Part shown: positions 37,301-49,105 of the stretch, one piece after another
Layout of the letters: each line of letters starts with the position of its first letter
Numbering within the stretch: position 1 is the stretch's first letter
Assembly (NCBI RefSeq): GCF_030253575.1
Contig: NC_080567.1
Location: forward strand, 33,323,501-33,387,500
Reading direction: 5' to 3'
Length of the DNA stretch: 64,000 nt
Source: Rhododendron vialii
Taxonomy: Eukaryota; Streptophyta; Magnoliopsida; Ericales; Ericaceae
Program-made: the position numbers and the translations under genes
Notes under the pieces: model-generated
Database searches by the model: none
Told to the model about the DNA's origin: nothing
What the model saw: the letters and a program-made list of their open reading frames with translations, nothing else

Positions 37301-40300
37301 CTCTATCATATGGTTTTATGCTGACTGTAGAGATTTCGCTGTTACATTTATTTCTTTAACAGCTTTATCTTTGCTTAACTTGACAGAAAACTGCTGACAC
37401 GGTAAACTTTGATGCTAGCGAACCAGTTGTTATCCTGGGGTTTGGGCAAATGGGTCAGGTAGAGCGATGTTAATTAACAATTTCCAAATCCAGCAGATGT
37501 GGTTTACTTTGCCAGTTTTAAAATCTTCGTGCAGTACAGGTCCTCGCCAATTTCCTGGCGGCACCGCTGGCTTCTGGAGTAGATGATGTTGCAGGATGGC
37601 CTTATGTGGCTTTTGACAATGATCTCTCCGTAGTGAAGGTTGGTTGTTTCATTCATTTTAGTATTCTAAGAATTCTTGATATCGATACAAATCAGTAGCG
37701 TGAGTTGAACTTGTCCTCCTAGCTCTAAGGGTCAAAATCCATGCCATCTTAAGTAGTGAATTTTCGCAGAGGTTAGATGTATTCTAATTTGCTAGTTTTT
37801 CTTCTTACATAAAGATTTAATCCATCAGATGCCACTGCAAATTTCTCTTGTGGTACACTGCAATTTTGGTCATTGGGGGACGAAGCATTTGTTCTGTAGG
37901 AAATTCGCACCTTGGACGTTCTGACCATGTTGAGCATTGATCGAATATGTTGACTGCTCCAAGTATCTTTCTACCTTCGATTTGTCCTGACGGAATATAT
38001 TTTCCCAGTAGTCTGATATGTGCACATATATATGTTACATGGAAATTGCAGTTCCTCATGTTAAATGAATGATGGAAGCAATCCCTAAGTGCTTTAAGAT
38101 GCTGCTATGTGATGTTTTTTTTTCCCCTTCATCACATTACTGTTTGGTAGCGTGATATACATTGTTAGGCCCAATTTCTAATATTTTTAAGCTTTCAAGG
38201 GAATTGTTGATCTAACGTGTTATTATAAATTTGGTTTCCCATTTTCGTTTTTCTTATCTCCTTTTATAGATGTGTGCATCTCCATGTGAAAGATGACGTT
38301 GCAAGTGAGAGAGGGTGTTGGGTTTCTTGATTTATCTAGTTGGGCCCATTTTCGATCGTATTAAGTTTTGGGGACAATTGTTTGCTGAATGATTGGCTTC
38401 CTTAAATCGTTTGATTTTTCCTTGGTACAGTTTTTCATGGAATCAAATCTTCTAATTACATGATATTCCTTCTGTTTGGTATGCATTGAAAATATTATCC
38501 AAGTGATGGTGCTGTTTTTTTGTATCAGGAATCTAGGAAACTTGGGTTTCCAGTCCTCTATGGTGATGCATCACGTCCCGCAGTTCTGCAGTCTGCTGGT
38601 ATTTCTTCCCCGAGAGCTATCATGGTCATGTACACGGGGAAGAAGAAGATAATGGAGGCTGTTCAAAGGCTGCGGCTTGCCTTCCCCTCGGTATCCTTCC
38701 CTACCACCACCACCAAATAATCGAATGAAACTACATTACTAACCAAATAAAAGAGGAACAAGAATTGAAAAGTAGTATACCTTCAATTTTGTGTTGCTCC
38801 ACATCAAGCAGGATAGACCTTGGAACAGGGAATGGATAGAACTTGGAACATAATGACCATTTGGGATAGATTTCTTGTGGATATTTTAATTTTCTTTTTC
38901 TCTACCTTGGTCTGCCAGCTCTTCCAAAGAAGAGCTTATGACGCTTTGACCCCTATTTTCCGAATGAAAAGCTATTGGCAGTGCTAGTCATTTATTATTT
39001 GTGAAGGAAAATCTTTTGATGTCATATCATTTATTCATTGATGCGTTTTGGAATCACGTTATGTGTTTTTTTCTGAATGTTATTCAAGTTACTTCTAATA
39101 TGTTAATCTCTTGATGGAACTGTATGTAGCAGATTCCAATATATGCCAGAGCTCAAGACCTTGCGCATCTCTTGGCTTTGAAGAAAGCTGGTGCAACGGA
39201 TGCTATTCTTGAGAATGCAGAGGTACCATAGAATTGTTTCTCCTTTTTAGGTCTACAATGAGGAAATTTTTGCTCAAACTAGCATCTCTGATTGTATCCA
39301 ATTTATTCTTGCAGACAAGTTTACAGCTTGGCTCTAAGCTTTTGAAAGGCCTTGGTGTCATGTCCGACGATGTGACATTTCTTAGTAATCTTGTACGAAA
39401 CTCCATGGAGATACAAGCTCAAGAAGAACTTGACAAAACTGGTGATCAAGAAATTGAGGTTATGGAGCCATTCCAGGTATTTAGACATCTGACATACGTG
39501 CATAGACAGGGACGGACATGTGCTTTGGGATATTTACTATATATACTTACCGTAGAAGCAAGATTCTAGTATTCTGGCACCAACTCTATACCCCCCAAAC
39601 CTAGTTTAGTTTAGAAAAACACTAATATCCCTTTTAGTATTAACCGAACAAACTTTGAAGTGATGCCTTTTATAACAATTAATTTATATACCATAGTTAC
39701 ATCCATAAGGTATAACAATTAATTTATACACCATAGTTGCAAGATTCTAGCATTCTGGCACTCCCTCTATACTCCCCAAACCTAGTTTAATATAGAAAAA
39801 CATTCATGCGCCTTTGGGTCTCAACTAACAAACTTTGAAATAATTTGGCTTTTAATATACACCTATCCAATAAGTGGGCACCCACCAAACAGAAGTACAA
39901 AAAGTACATTGTTATCCTGAAAGCACATCAAGTTCAATTTTGATAGGAGGTTGGGTTTGTAGGTATGGAATATAATTACTTTGCCATTTACATGTGTACA
40001 TACATAAGTATCTTTGTGAAGCCTCTGGCGATACTGTGTATGTTTATGCTGTGGAATCTTGTTCTTTCATTCTAACATAATTCTCATGCTTGAACTAAGA
40101 TTTGGCACCCTCTAAGATTAAGATCCTGGTTCTGCTGCTGTGAATATGCAACACCTGACATTAAGCAATAAAAAATAAGAGATGCACACAATGTAACAAT
40201 TTCTTAACGTGCCATATAACTGTTCGATGATGAGACTTTTTACTGTGGAAGAATGATTTTTCTTGGATTAAGGTAAGAGTTGCAGACTTGATTGGGACCA

Positions 40301-40566
40301 GATTACCGCCACCAACATCTGATGAGAAGAGCTCTTCAATGGTGAACCAGATAGATAAAGATCGTGTTCCAAGGTTCCAGGGCGAAGTAGATCAATCATT
40401 GCAAAATGGTGAGCTCGATCAATCTGAGGATTTAAATGGCAAAGGTGTTTTATACTGTGATTTGGAGACACAGAACGGTTCTCCAATCAGCCGTGAAGAT
40501 GCCGCAGAAGGGAAAATGGAGTTAGATCCATCAGGGCCTTTAGTTATTAACAACGACCGACCTTGA
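30524..40566 (+). CDS. KEA3: K+ efflux antiporter of the KEA3 type (CPA2 family), 19 exons
   Basis: Exons: 30524-30577, 31137-31526, 32097-32198, 33214-33294, 33517-33618, 33934-34011, 34498-34566, 34740-34790, 35813-35926, 36013-36114, 36214-36348, 36583-36764, 36843-36978, 37387-37458, 37540-37638, 38529-38690, 39133-39222, 39315-39476, 40273-40566. The joined frame is open for about 824 codons; Arabidopsis KEA3 has about 776. The first ~120 residues resemble a transit region. Many hydrophobic segments follow, with LLQDIAVVPLL placing the CPA2 transport Asp at about 293. A KTN/RCK nucleotide-binding domain starts near 545 (VVILGFGQMGQ, then VLYGDASRP). The tail after ~660 is acidic. KEA3 exchanges K+ for H+ at the thylakoid and relaxes photoprotection when light drops. 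All introns are GT-AG. The gene looks intact. Confidence 0.94.
34243..34304. repeat. (CT)n microsatellite in KEA3 intron 6
   Basis: About 60 bp of nearly pure CT after a C-rich stretch, inside the intron between exons ending at 34011 and starting at 34498. It is probably length-variable between individuals. Confidence 0.9.
39558..39850. repeat. Nested direct repeats in KEA3 intron 18
   Basis: GCAAGATTCTAG(T/C)ATTCTGG through CCCCAAACCTAGTTTA and a tail AACAAACTTTGAA occurs at about 39558-39660 and again at 39739-39840 (offset 181). Between them TATAACAATTAATTTATA and ACCATAGTT occur twice (about 39672 and 39711). Confidence 0.85.
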
Positions 40567-41028
40567 AGTCCATCATTCTTTTTATTTTTCCTATACCTTT
40601 TTTCCTCAATGGGGGATGAGATAGCTTTTACTTTTGGTGGTTGACTCAAGGCTTAGTGCTTTAAGATTGTACCATAGTTTATTCTTGATCATTGGAGGAT
40701 CAGATTTTGCTATTAATTCGAAAATTGTGGCAGAAGGTTTTCATATAAGGTGCAAAGTGTTTCAGAACCACAGTTGTATATATAATCGAATTCGATGGCA
40801 ATATTTATTCAATCGAAGGTGTTACTTTTCTGCTTCATTCTACGTGTCTGTTATGCTGTCAAAGAAACTTATTCAACTATGCTGCTCACGGTGGAAGTTC
40901 TGATTTTTATTCGAGTTGAGATAAAACTGTGGTTCATTTGTTTTTTTCTTTATGAAGGGAGGTTTGAGCATTGGGCAGGCAGGGTCCTTGCAGCCTAAGA
41001 TATTCCATATTTGATTTTATCTACACCT

Positions 41029-41034
41029 AATAAA
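41029..41034 (+). terminator. Candidate poly(A) signal of KEA3
   Basis: AATAAA about 460 bp after the KEA3 stop codon. This is a long but possible plant 3' UTR, assigned by motif only. Confidence 0.3.
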
Positions 41035-41929
41035 CCAACTTTGTTTCGATTTCATGATTGGATTAGAGTTTGCCCGGAGCACTTCATACCAAATGAACTT
41101 TTTGCTTAAATTTTACTCAAATACAGTGTAAACAACAAATACTAGTGTAACTTCCAAAAATAGGATAACTTGGGACGGTGGGACGGGCAGGCAGGGGCAA
41201 CCTTAGTCCCACAAGCATGAGCTGGAAAGTATCTTTTGAAAAGATCCCAAATTATTAAAATCCTCGAGAGTGATTGATAATATCTAAAAATTATGCGATG
41301 GGCTGGTAGTTGCCACCAGAAACGCTGGGAAAAAAAAAACTTCTTATCAAAAGTAGCATTAGGTGTGCAAAACTACTAATACCCACGTAGTAGTGTTTCT
41401 TAGTAAGAATGCTTGTATGCACATTCACCAACCTCAACTTCAAATAATAACCCACTTGAGGAGGGAAAGCAACCTCCTTAGCAAAATTCACAGTTTTGAA
41501 ACTGGGTTTTTCGCATCAACAGACTACTAAACACCAAAGATTGGTAGTTCTCCCAAACATACAGAAAGTGGCGGATGCAAGATTTGTATTCACCAGGGGC
41601 CCAAATCATGTGTATTTTCATATTCATAATAGAAAATATATTTTAAAAATATATATTGCTACTTGCAAGGTCCGAAGAAGAGTCGATATTGTGTATATGT
41701 GGGCCACTGTTTAAAATTTTACACATACAACCTAAAAAATGAATGATAACTTGAAATTGTGAAAGTTTTTACCCCACATTATAGAAATTTCAAGAAGTTT
41801 TTTTTTACTCAAAGGACTTGTAGTGGCTCCCCATAGAATTTTTCCTAATTAACCTTAAAATTAGTGCAATAGTCGAGCGTATTTGGAGTTGTGTAGGGCC
41901 TGAATCCCCCTGGACCGCCTGTGCATACA

Positions 41930-42620
41930 GATATATACACATACAGGTACAGAGAGAGAGAGAGAGAGAGAGTCAATCATCGATCGTGCCCTTCATTTGG
42001 GATTAAAGGGGCAATGAAGAAAGCGTCGGGCAGAGAAATCGCGTCTCCAAAATACGAGTTAAAGATTGTAGGTATGTCTCATAGCTGGAGACCTCGCGGA
42101 GGCTTATCAAAACGGCGTCGGTCGGCATTCATATAGACTTCGCAGGGTGAGCCTGAGAAGTCCATGAAAACGAAGTGGCCACCATTTAATTGTAAATTGT
42201 GAACTCATGCCTGGTTTATTTCTTGATCGAAGATGTTCAATGTATAGATCTTGTCAAGAAGATGAACGTTGTTAAATATCATATTAAACGGATGTTGATT
42301 GCACATAATCAAAGATGATTGAAGTGAATTTATTTTTATCAAAATAGACTTGGCCACACTTGATAAAACAACTATCTTATATGGAACTGCGATGTTTAAT
42401 TTGTCAAAATTGTGATCTCATGGATAATTTATTTCTTGATCAAAACTGATCAAGTTGTAGAGCTTGTCAAGAAGATAAACTGTGTCAAAGATCGTGTTAA
42501 TCGAATGTGGATTAATACCTGATCGGAGGTGATTGGTGTGAATTCTTTTTTATGAAAATAGAATTTGGTACACTGGATCAAAAACCCATTTTCAGTACGG
42601 CAGGAATTCTCTCCGTTTTC
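41930..42620 (+). repeat. Duplicated block, copy 1
   Basis: It starts at a GA run and contains AGAAATCGCGTCTCCAAAATACGAGTT (positions about 42035-42062), GACTTCGCAG and GAGAAGTCCAT. Two related ~190-bp modules follow, each with TGTGA(A/T)CTCAT, TTATTTCTTGATC, TTGTCAAGAAGAT and a (T/C)ACACT(T/G)GAT end. It finishes at CTCCGTTTTCATCACGCTCC. A diverged copy lies at 51.5 kb in the same orientation. No protein is encoded; the type of element is unknown. Confidence 0.75.
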
Positions 42621-42841
42621 ATCACGCTCCGGTTGATTTCTGTTCTGGGGTATGCTTCTCTTCTCTTTGTGCGATATTGAAACTCCAATTGTTTTGTGGA
42701 ATCATCAGACTGCACAGATGGCGCGCGCAAGTGCAAATTTCTATACTGCTTAATACGAGATGAATAATCGGTTTTTGTGCTTTTGCGTAAGCTACCACAT
42801 CTGTGACGTCCATGTAGCACAATCCTTTCAGGATACCAGTC

Positions 42842-43142
42842 CAGCTGATGGGGAGGAGGTAAGTCTTAGTTTATCCTGTTGATTGTCTGTCTCAAGTCTT
42901 CATTGGCAAATGACTGAATGAGTGAACTGGGTAAACCCTGGTCAGTCGCTAATGTGTCTGGATTCCCTTGATAGAGCTAATATTTTACTCCTACATCTAA
43001 GGCTTCTGACCACTAATGTGGTTGATAATTGGATTTGTTTTCTAGATGGAAGGAATTAAATTAAATTAGTTATCGAGATAAAGCTGTACTGTTATCTAGC
43101 CTTATATTAAAGCAACGCGTGACTTGTCGATATAGATAGAGA
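42842..43142 (+). repeat. KEA3: Stray copy of the start of KEA3 intron 13
   Basis: From GGGAGGAGGTAAGTC onward this matches KEA3 36971-37255, the last codons of exon 13, its splice donor and about 280 bases of intron. Shared stretches include GTCTCAAGTCTTCATTG, CACTAATGTGGTTG and GATATAGATAGAGAG. By eye identity is about 80-85% with small indels. It is not joined to any other KEA3 exon, so it is an isolated duplicated fragment. Confidence 0.85.
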
Positions 43143-44443
43143 GTGCTCGAAACTGGGCTCCGCGAAGTCTCCTCCATTGCTATCCATCCTGGGCCTGGCT
43201 GTGTATCTCAAATTTAGCAAATTTGGGGTTTTGGTTTCTAATTTGATGGATAGATGGTAGTGCTGTTGATTTTGCTCCTCAGTTTATTCTGTAACAATTA
43301 TTGTCTCCAATTTTCTTGTGCATATGTCTGTTGTGCCCCTTTTTTGTGCCGATGATAGCATGATTCTCGGGAGCAGAGAGGGAAAAATGTGTTGGTTTTA
43401 TATGAAATTCTTAAGTACGTTTTCCATTTTCCCTCCACCCCGGCACTTGTGGTCGGACAAAATGTTATTTTTAAAGGTTTACCATGATTTGTTAGATCAT
43501 GGAGAGTTACTATTCAAATACCTCTCTCAGCTTCTAGAAATGAATTGCTTCCATATGAGTTTGCTGAAATTGGTTTGTTTGGGTGAATTCCATCAGAAGT
43601 AGATATGCACTAACAAGAATGTAGATGAGCATGAACTTTCATCCTTCTGTTGTGTTTTGGTGGTAGCATACCGTTGATTATGAGTCTATGACCAAGTGGA
43701 ACTTGTTTGCATGTGCTAACACACTGCCCATGGGTAACCTTACATGCTTAACTACCTGTATACATACACTAAAAGGTAGTGTATAGAAAGGTTGGTGCTC
43801 TAGATTGAACTTCATGACTGGCACCGGCAGACTTTAATTTGCTTGTTTTTCCTTTTCTGTCCCCATTTATGTTGAAATTCAATGTAATTGCACTGATCTG
43901 GTCTGGATATATTTCAGGTGCCACCCAAAAGATACTACTAGTTTGTCCTGTCGTCATTGGTATCCTCTATTTGCATCATGCTGACATTTGCGCAGCCTAT
44001 ATTTTTCATGGTATGGTTTAATGGTTTATCCCTATCTTAATCAGATTCCTCTATTGTTCCATTGGAAATTCTCCGAGGACATACAAGTTCAAATGGAAGA
44101 GATTAGTGCTTTGATTCTCCATCTTGTTCTTCTTCATGTGGTTCAAATGGAAGCAATGATTATCCTTGTGGAATATATTGAAGTATCTCAACATTAGTGT
44201 GGACACACTTTCTATTGAATATCGGCTGACATTTTTGTCAATTTTCTTGAATTTTAGGAGTAATGAACTGCAAGTTCCATCCTTGGCAGCCCTGGTTGTT
44301 CATGACAGGTGCTGGTTTAGTGATCAGATTTCACTAAGATTAGTTGTGGAGGGAAAGGCGTTTCAGAAATGGTGATAGGACAGTATCAATAGGATGGAGG
44401 GCAGCTGAAATATGTATCAGTTGTTATATTCAGTGTTAAAGCT

Positions 44444-44575
44444 TTGTTTGGTTAACAATTTAGAAAGTTATTTTTGAGAGTTGGAGTGGTAATGAGTGGA
44501 GAGAGATAGAGAGAAAGATTTATTGAAAACTGTGCCAAGAGTTAAAAGTAACTCTCTGAATGTTAAACCAAACGG
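44444..44575. repeat. MITE-like element
   Basis: TTTGTTTGGTTAACAATTTA at the left end pairs with TGAATGTTAAACCAAACG at the right end. The ~130-bp interior has no coding capacity. TTTGGT-type ends are common in hAT-like plant MITEs, but no clear target duplication was found. Confidence 0.5.
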
Positions 44576-44876
44576 AGTGTTATCTCTTGGATAGACTACT
44601 TGATGAATGGTTTATAGCAAAGGATGGAGAGGAGCTGATCCCCAGGCCTCAAGTTCTCTGTACCGTATTTTGGTATATCGGTGTTCTTGTGCATTATTTG
44701 CCTTTGGATCTCATTTTAAAATTCTCATCTCTCAAGATTTCAACTTAATCCAAGAATCAAAAAGACAGAAATAGTGGGTCTACCAAACAACCAGCACAGC
44801 GGACTTGAACCCATGATCATTCCCCCCTTAAGTCGTTTTGCCTGATGTTGATTGAATTGCATTTTTTCTTATGAAG

Positions 44877-45199
44877 GTTCATCCTTGGTTTCATCTTTGG
44901 TGTTATTCCTTGGTATGTTGGAGCAATCATGCTACTCTGTGTCAAAAGAAAGGACTACAACAGAGAGAAACCTGGATATATCGCTTGCGCAATTTTTGTG
45001 AGTAGATTTTTTTATTTTATTTTATACAAGAACAAGATTCGATTTGGTTAATTTGGTTCACTTCTTTCTCATTTCCACTCATGTGGCTTTCCTTAACTTA
45101 TTCTTATGTAAAGGCTGATTTTTTTTTTTGGATTCAAATGCACAGGCTGTCATTGGTACCGTTCTGATCGTTGTAGAAATGACGACGAGGTATGCATAG
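44877..45199 (+). pseudogene. RPL18a-like membrane protein, 3' exons (copy A)
   Basis: Exon 44877-44997 encodes RFILGFIFGVIPWYVGAIML, then LCVKRKDYNREKPGYIACAI. A GT-AG intron joins it in phase to 45146-45199 (AVIGTVLIVVEMTTRYA, stop). This matches the C-terminal part of the plant 60S ribosomal protein L18a-like family: two hydrophobic segments around a REKPGYIAC-type loop. Despite the family name these are small membrane proteins of unclear role. The N-terminal Pro/Tyr-rich exon and the Cys-rich exon are not found upstream, so it looks truncated. The exons seen are free of stops, so a distant first exon cannot be excluded. Confidence 0.65.
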
Positions 45200-45544
45200 C
45201 GAAGACCTTGATTGCATTTTTACTGCGCATTGCGAAGTTTCTCGGCTGATCTTGTCTATGGTTGAGCAGCTTCTTTGTATTGGAGAGGGAGAGAGTAATC
45301 AGTACAGAGGAAACTTATGAAAAAACCGTGTTGTTAGAGAGAGGTTGGTTAAGAATCCCAAGTGAACAAGTTGATTCAGTTTCAGCTTAAGTTTGTGAGT
45401 TTATTGAATCGTTCATACGAAGTTGCATAATGATTTAAGCTTATTGTCCACATTCAACATTTTCGGGTCTAATTTATTTCCTTGAACATAGATGAAAACC
45501 AATTGGGAATTCAAGGTAGCAAGTTCATTGTTTCGAAGATAGTA

Positions 45545-45816
45545 CTCCCTCCGTCCTTTTTTTTGTGTCCAGTATTCCATTTTGGGTTGTCCCTTAATAA
45601 GTGTCTATTTTGTAAAGTTAGAGGGGTAAAAGTTGGTGCATTGTCCATTTTGTCCCTTAAAGTAGATTTTATTTTGAAAAGTTAGTGAATAAAAGTGTAA
45701 TGATGATGGGTAAGTAGGAAAAGTGGAGGAAAAAGTTGATGTGAAAGGTGTAATGATGATGTTTTTTTAATAAGTTGGAGTTACGAAGCAGGACACTTAA
45801 AAAGGGACGGAGGGAG
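45545..45816. mobile_element. Stowaway-type MITE
   Basis: The ends are CTCCCTCCGTCC and GGACGGAGGGAG, flanked by TA (45543-45544 and 45817-45818). These are the standard ends and dinucleotide duplication of Stowaway (Tc1/mariner) MITEs. The 272-bp interior is non-coding. Confidence 0.92.
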
Positions 45817-45879
45817 TAATAAAGTAGTGGTGAGGCTTTTGAGATAGGAGCTAGTTTGTTTTCTCAAGGCTATTTAGGG

Positions 45880-46075
45880 ACTTCACAGATTTGTGTCATG
45901 ATTTTGGGTTCGAAATCTCTCAAGTATTAATATTAATAATTTTTTTAGGGTTAGTCTGTATAGAGTTTTTGCTTTGGCTTTAAATGAGACCTTCGTTAGT
46001 GGACGGTGAATTGATCTATCAAGATTATCGCAATATGCATAGCCCGGACACTTGTGTTATAAAAAATTTGAAAAA
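45880..46075 (+). repeat. Degenerate SINE
   Basis: A B-box-like GGGTTCGAAATCTC at about 45906 is followed by GAGACCTTCGTTAGTGGACG and GCCCGGACACTTGTGTTATAAAAAATTT. This is the same tail type as the copy at 1.3 kb. Target duplications were not found. Confidence 0.55.
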
Positions 46076-47304
46076 GTGAGTACGAGCCCTGCCTCCCTTT
46101 GATGGGATCAAATTAAAAAATACTATAAGGGTAACAACCAAATTGCTCACTCCTAGATCTCACGTATAATGCACGAGGGGAGGGCGTGCGAACACAAAAA
46201 CATTTTTTGAAAATATTTTCAATTATTAAATTTTGCGAGTGTAAAATTTAAGAGCGAAAGGGGGTGGGTCTTACCAGAGAATTATGTGACTTAGGGTGCA
46301 CCAAATCCGCGGGTTAGCGCTCTGACAAAGCCCGGCTGAATTGTAGCAGAGCTTGTTATGTTTGGTGTTGGGGTTAAGGTATTTTGGCCCAAGCTTAACC
46401 CAGGCTTCATTTGTATACGTTCGTCTCGGGTGGCCCGTGAAAAATAAATAATGCTAAGGGTAGAACAATAATATGGGTGCCGATATTGTACCCATGATTA
46501 CATGGGCTCTAACACAAATGACCCGGTTCATTCACTAACTTAAAAATAATTTTGTGAATGAACGGCGTTAATTATTTATGTGGAATCCCAAAGTGAGGCT
46601 CCCACAACCCAATATAATATCGGTACCTCATGACCAGTACCAATATCCAAGTTTGAGAAAAATCAAGAGGAAATTGTTCTGAAACTCATTATTGCACGAT
46701 ATTTCTATTATATAGAATACTAAAACTAGCATTGTGCCCGTTTCACGTACGGCATGATACATGACAAGTACTGAAACATTCCGGACAGCAGGTGACAGTG
46801 GCAACCAGAAATTGCCTCCAATCTCATATATACTTCGACATCACAACCTTAACCCAGAGTTCTTGTTTGTCTATATTAAACCTCCACCACCAGTACTTGG
46901 CCAACAAATCATAATTGTGCTCTAGCAGTTTCTGAACCTTCTTCTTCTCATTATGGATTCAAAACCTACCTAGGCATGTGGACCTCAAATGAAAAAACGG
47001 TTGCAAAGAACCCCAACAAATTGTACTATATGGACTTGCTTCTGTTAATTTATGAACTTGTTTCTTGTTAGATTTGCATCCCATAATGCATACACATCCC
47101 CAGAGAGTGGTCATTCCATGGGCCTACTTTACATAATCATATTTGGACTTGTCCTTTGTATTAGATGAGCTTGCTCTTATAATTTCATGTCATCATTTCT
47201 TTTTTTTGTTGCTCTTATAATTTCATGTCCTTGTTTCTCGCTCTTATAATTAAGGGAGAAAAAGGGTCCCAGCAGGTTATGAACACCACGTATTTGGTCA
47301 TATT
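46076..47304. other. Non-coding spacer
   Basis: No gene or clear repeat is seen. The sequence around 47190-47250 contains two near copies of CTCTTATAATTTCATGTC. Confidence 0.5.
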
Positions 47305-47762
47305 TAGGCATGGCAATTGGACCCGCCCGCCCTACCTCGAGCGGGGGCGGGTTTTCCACCTCATTTCGGATATAGGGTCGGGGTTGAAATCCTAAAACCC
47401 AACCAGGTTCGGGGTGAAAGTACCCCGCCCCGATATTACCCGACCCGAAATATATTTGTACATAAAATTATATTTTTATCCTAATATAATTATCATTATA
47501 CTTAAAATTTTAATATTTTTACCCTAATATTATTATCATTATACTAAAAAGAAGTTATAATCTTACCTTTATATTTCACCATTATACTAAACTACCAATT
47601 TATTTATAACTATTTTCTTTTATTTTACTTTTAGATTAACAATTTTTTTTAATTTCTTACTGAGCGGGACGGGTAAACTCGTTCCCTGGTCGGGGTCGGA
47701 TAATAATTTTCGGATCGCGATTGGGGTACGCCAAAACCCGCCCGCCCCGTTGCTTATTCCTA
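47305..47762. mobile_element. hAT-like non-autonomous element
   Basis: It begins TAGGCATGGCAATTGGACCC and ends with the loose complement TTGCTTATTCCTA. It is flanked by GTCATATT (47297-47304) and GACATATC (47763-47770), an 8-bp duplication with two mismatches. The subterminal regions are rich in CCCGCC and GGGCGGG words and the centre is AT-rich. No transposase is present. Confidence 0.65.
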
Positions 47763-48195
47763 GACATATCAATTGCTCTTACCATGTTTTGGGGATATCA
47801 AGAGTTGAGGCATGAAACCGGCGCTGCTTCCTTGTCTCTACCGATTTTTTGCAAGTTGATGGAGAATCATTTGAAGTATGCCGGCTTGGTCGTGTATTTA
47901 TTTAAAAAAACAAAAAAAAACAAAGAAGAAGTTGAGTCTATCATTCGTAATTTTAAAAACATAATAGTGATTATGAGCTATTGTAAATTGATTCCACATG
48001 TCATTACTGAATATATGTGATCTCACAATTATTTGGCCGTCCTGTACGTGTATGGCTTACGGGTTTGACCACTTCATCAACCCTTCCTTTGCTTCTCTTG
48101 TACTCTTTATTTTCTCATTAAATATATTTTCTTTGCCCAGCGAAAAGAAAAATATACAGATATACAAGGTCAATTGTACGACTAAATCAGTTTAG

Positions 48196-49105
48196 CCACC
48201 TGTATATTCCTATGTTCCTCCGCCACCACCTCAGTTCTATCCCCACGGGTATCAGGCTGGTCCAGGTCTCAATTCTCTCTCTCTCTCTCTCTCTGAGTGT
48301 GTGTAAGCGTTCAGGGTTCTTTTTTTTTTTTTTTTTTGTCTTTCCAAGTGTATAATTAGGATTCTAGTTGAGTTTAATTTTTTGTTGTGTCAAATTGAAG
48401 AAGTTAGACATATGTCGTATCCAATTGAGATATTTCATGTTTGTTTTGACATTGGAGAAAGGAAGAAAAATGATTGAGAGGAAAAAGATAGAGGAAGTTG
48501 AGAGAATTTATGGTTTCTCCTTATTTATATTTTGCTTTTTCTTCGCTCTGCAACCCAACAAAAGAAGTGAATTTTTTTAATTTTCTATTCCATTTCCTTC
48601 CACAACTTCCATACACAACCTAACACTTCATTAGATTTTACTTAAGGTTCAACTCGTTCTCTTTTTCCCCCCTCTTATGTTCATCTTTCCAGAACATTTT
48701 TAATTCTAGATAAGATTTGTTAAAACTTTTATAGTTCATCTCTCGACAAGAGAAATAATCATTGATGGTGATTGATATGTATGCCTTTTCTTGAAGGTTC
48801 ATCCTTGGATTCTTCCTTGGTGTTATTCCCTGTTACGTTGGAGCAATCATGCTTGAATTTGTCGCTTTTGCAATTATTGTGAGTAGTTTTTTTTTACTTG
48901 AAACTTCAGATTCGATTTGGCTAATTAGGTTCTGTCCTTTCTCATTTCCAGTCATGTGGCTTAATGCTTTGCTCAATTACTTATGCCGTTACCTTATAAC
49001 TATTATGTAAAGGCTGTTTTTCTCTTTTTTGGAGATTGGAATGTGCAGCTTGTCATTGCTGCCGTTGCGATCATTCTAGCCCTGGCGATCTTTTATCATA
49101 ACTGA
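48196..49105 (+). pseudogene. RPL18a-like membrane protein fragment (copy B)
   Basis: Exon 48196-48265 encodes the family's Pro/Tyr-rich N-terminal piece (PPVYSYVPPPPPQFYPHGYQ). Exon 48798-48878 encodes FILGFFLGVIPCYVGAIMLE, then FVAFAII; exon 49049-49105 encodes LVIAAVAIILALAIFYHN and a stop. The first piece is preceded by an in-frame TAG or uses it as a splice acceptor, and no start codon is evident. Relative to copy A, 39 bases are missing in frame, removing the KRKDYNREKPGY loop. The final intron is clearly related to that of copy A, so the two come from one duplication. Confidence 0.7.

Noticed and set aside
43318..44375. Short plus-strand frames upstream of RPL18a-like copy A
   Set aside because: I looked for the missing Pro/Tyr-rich and Cys-rich exons here and found neither.
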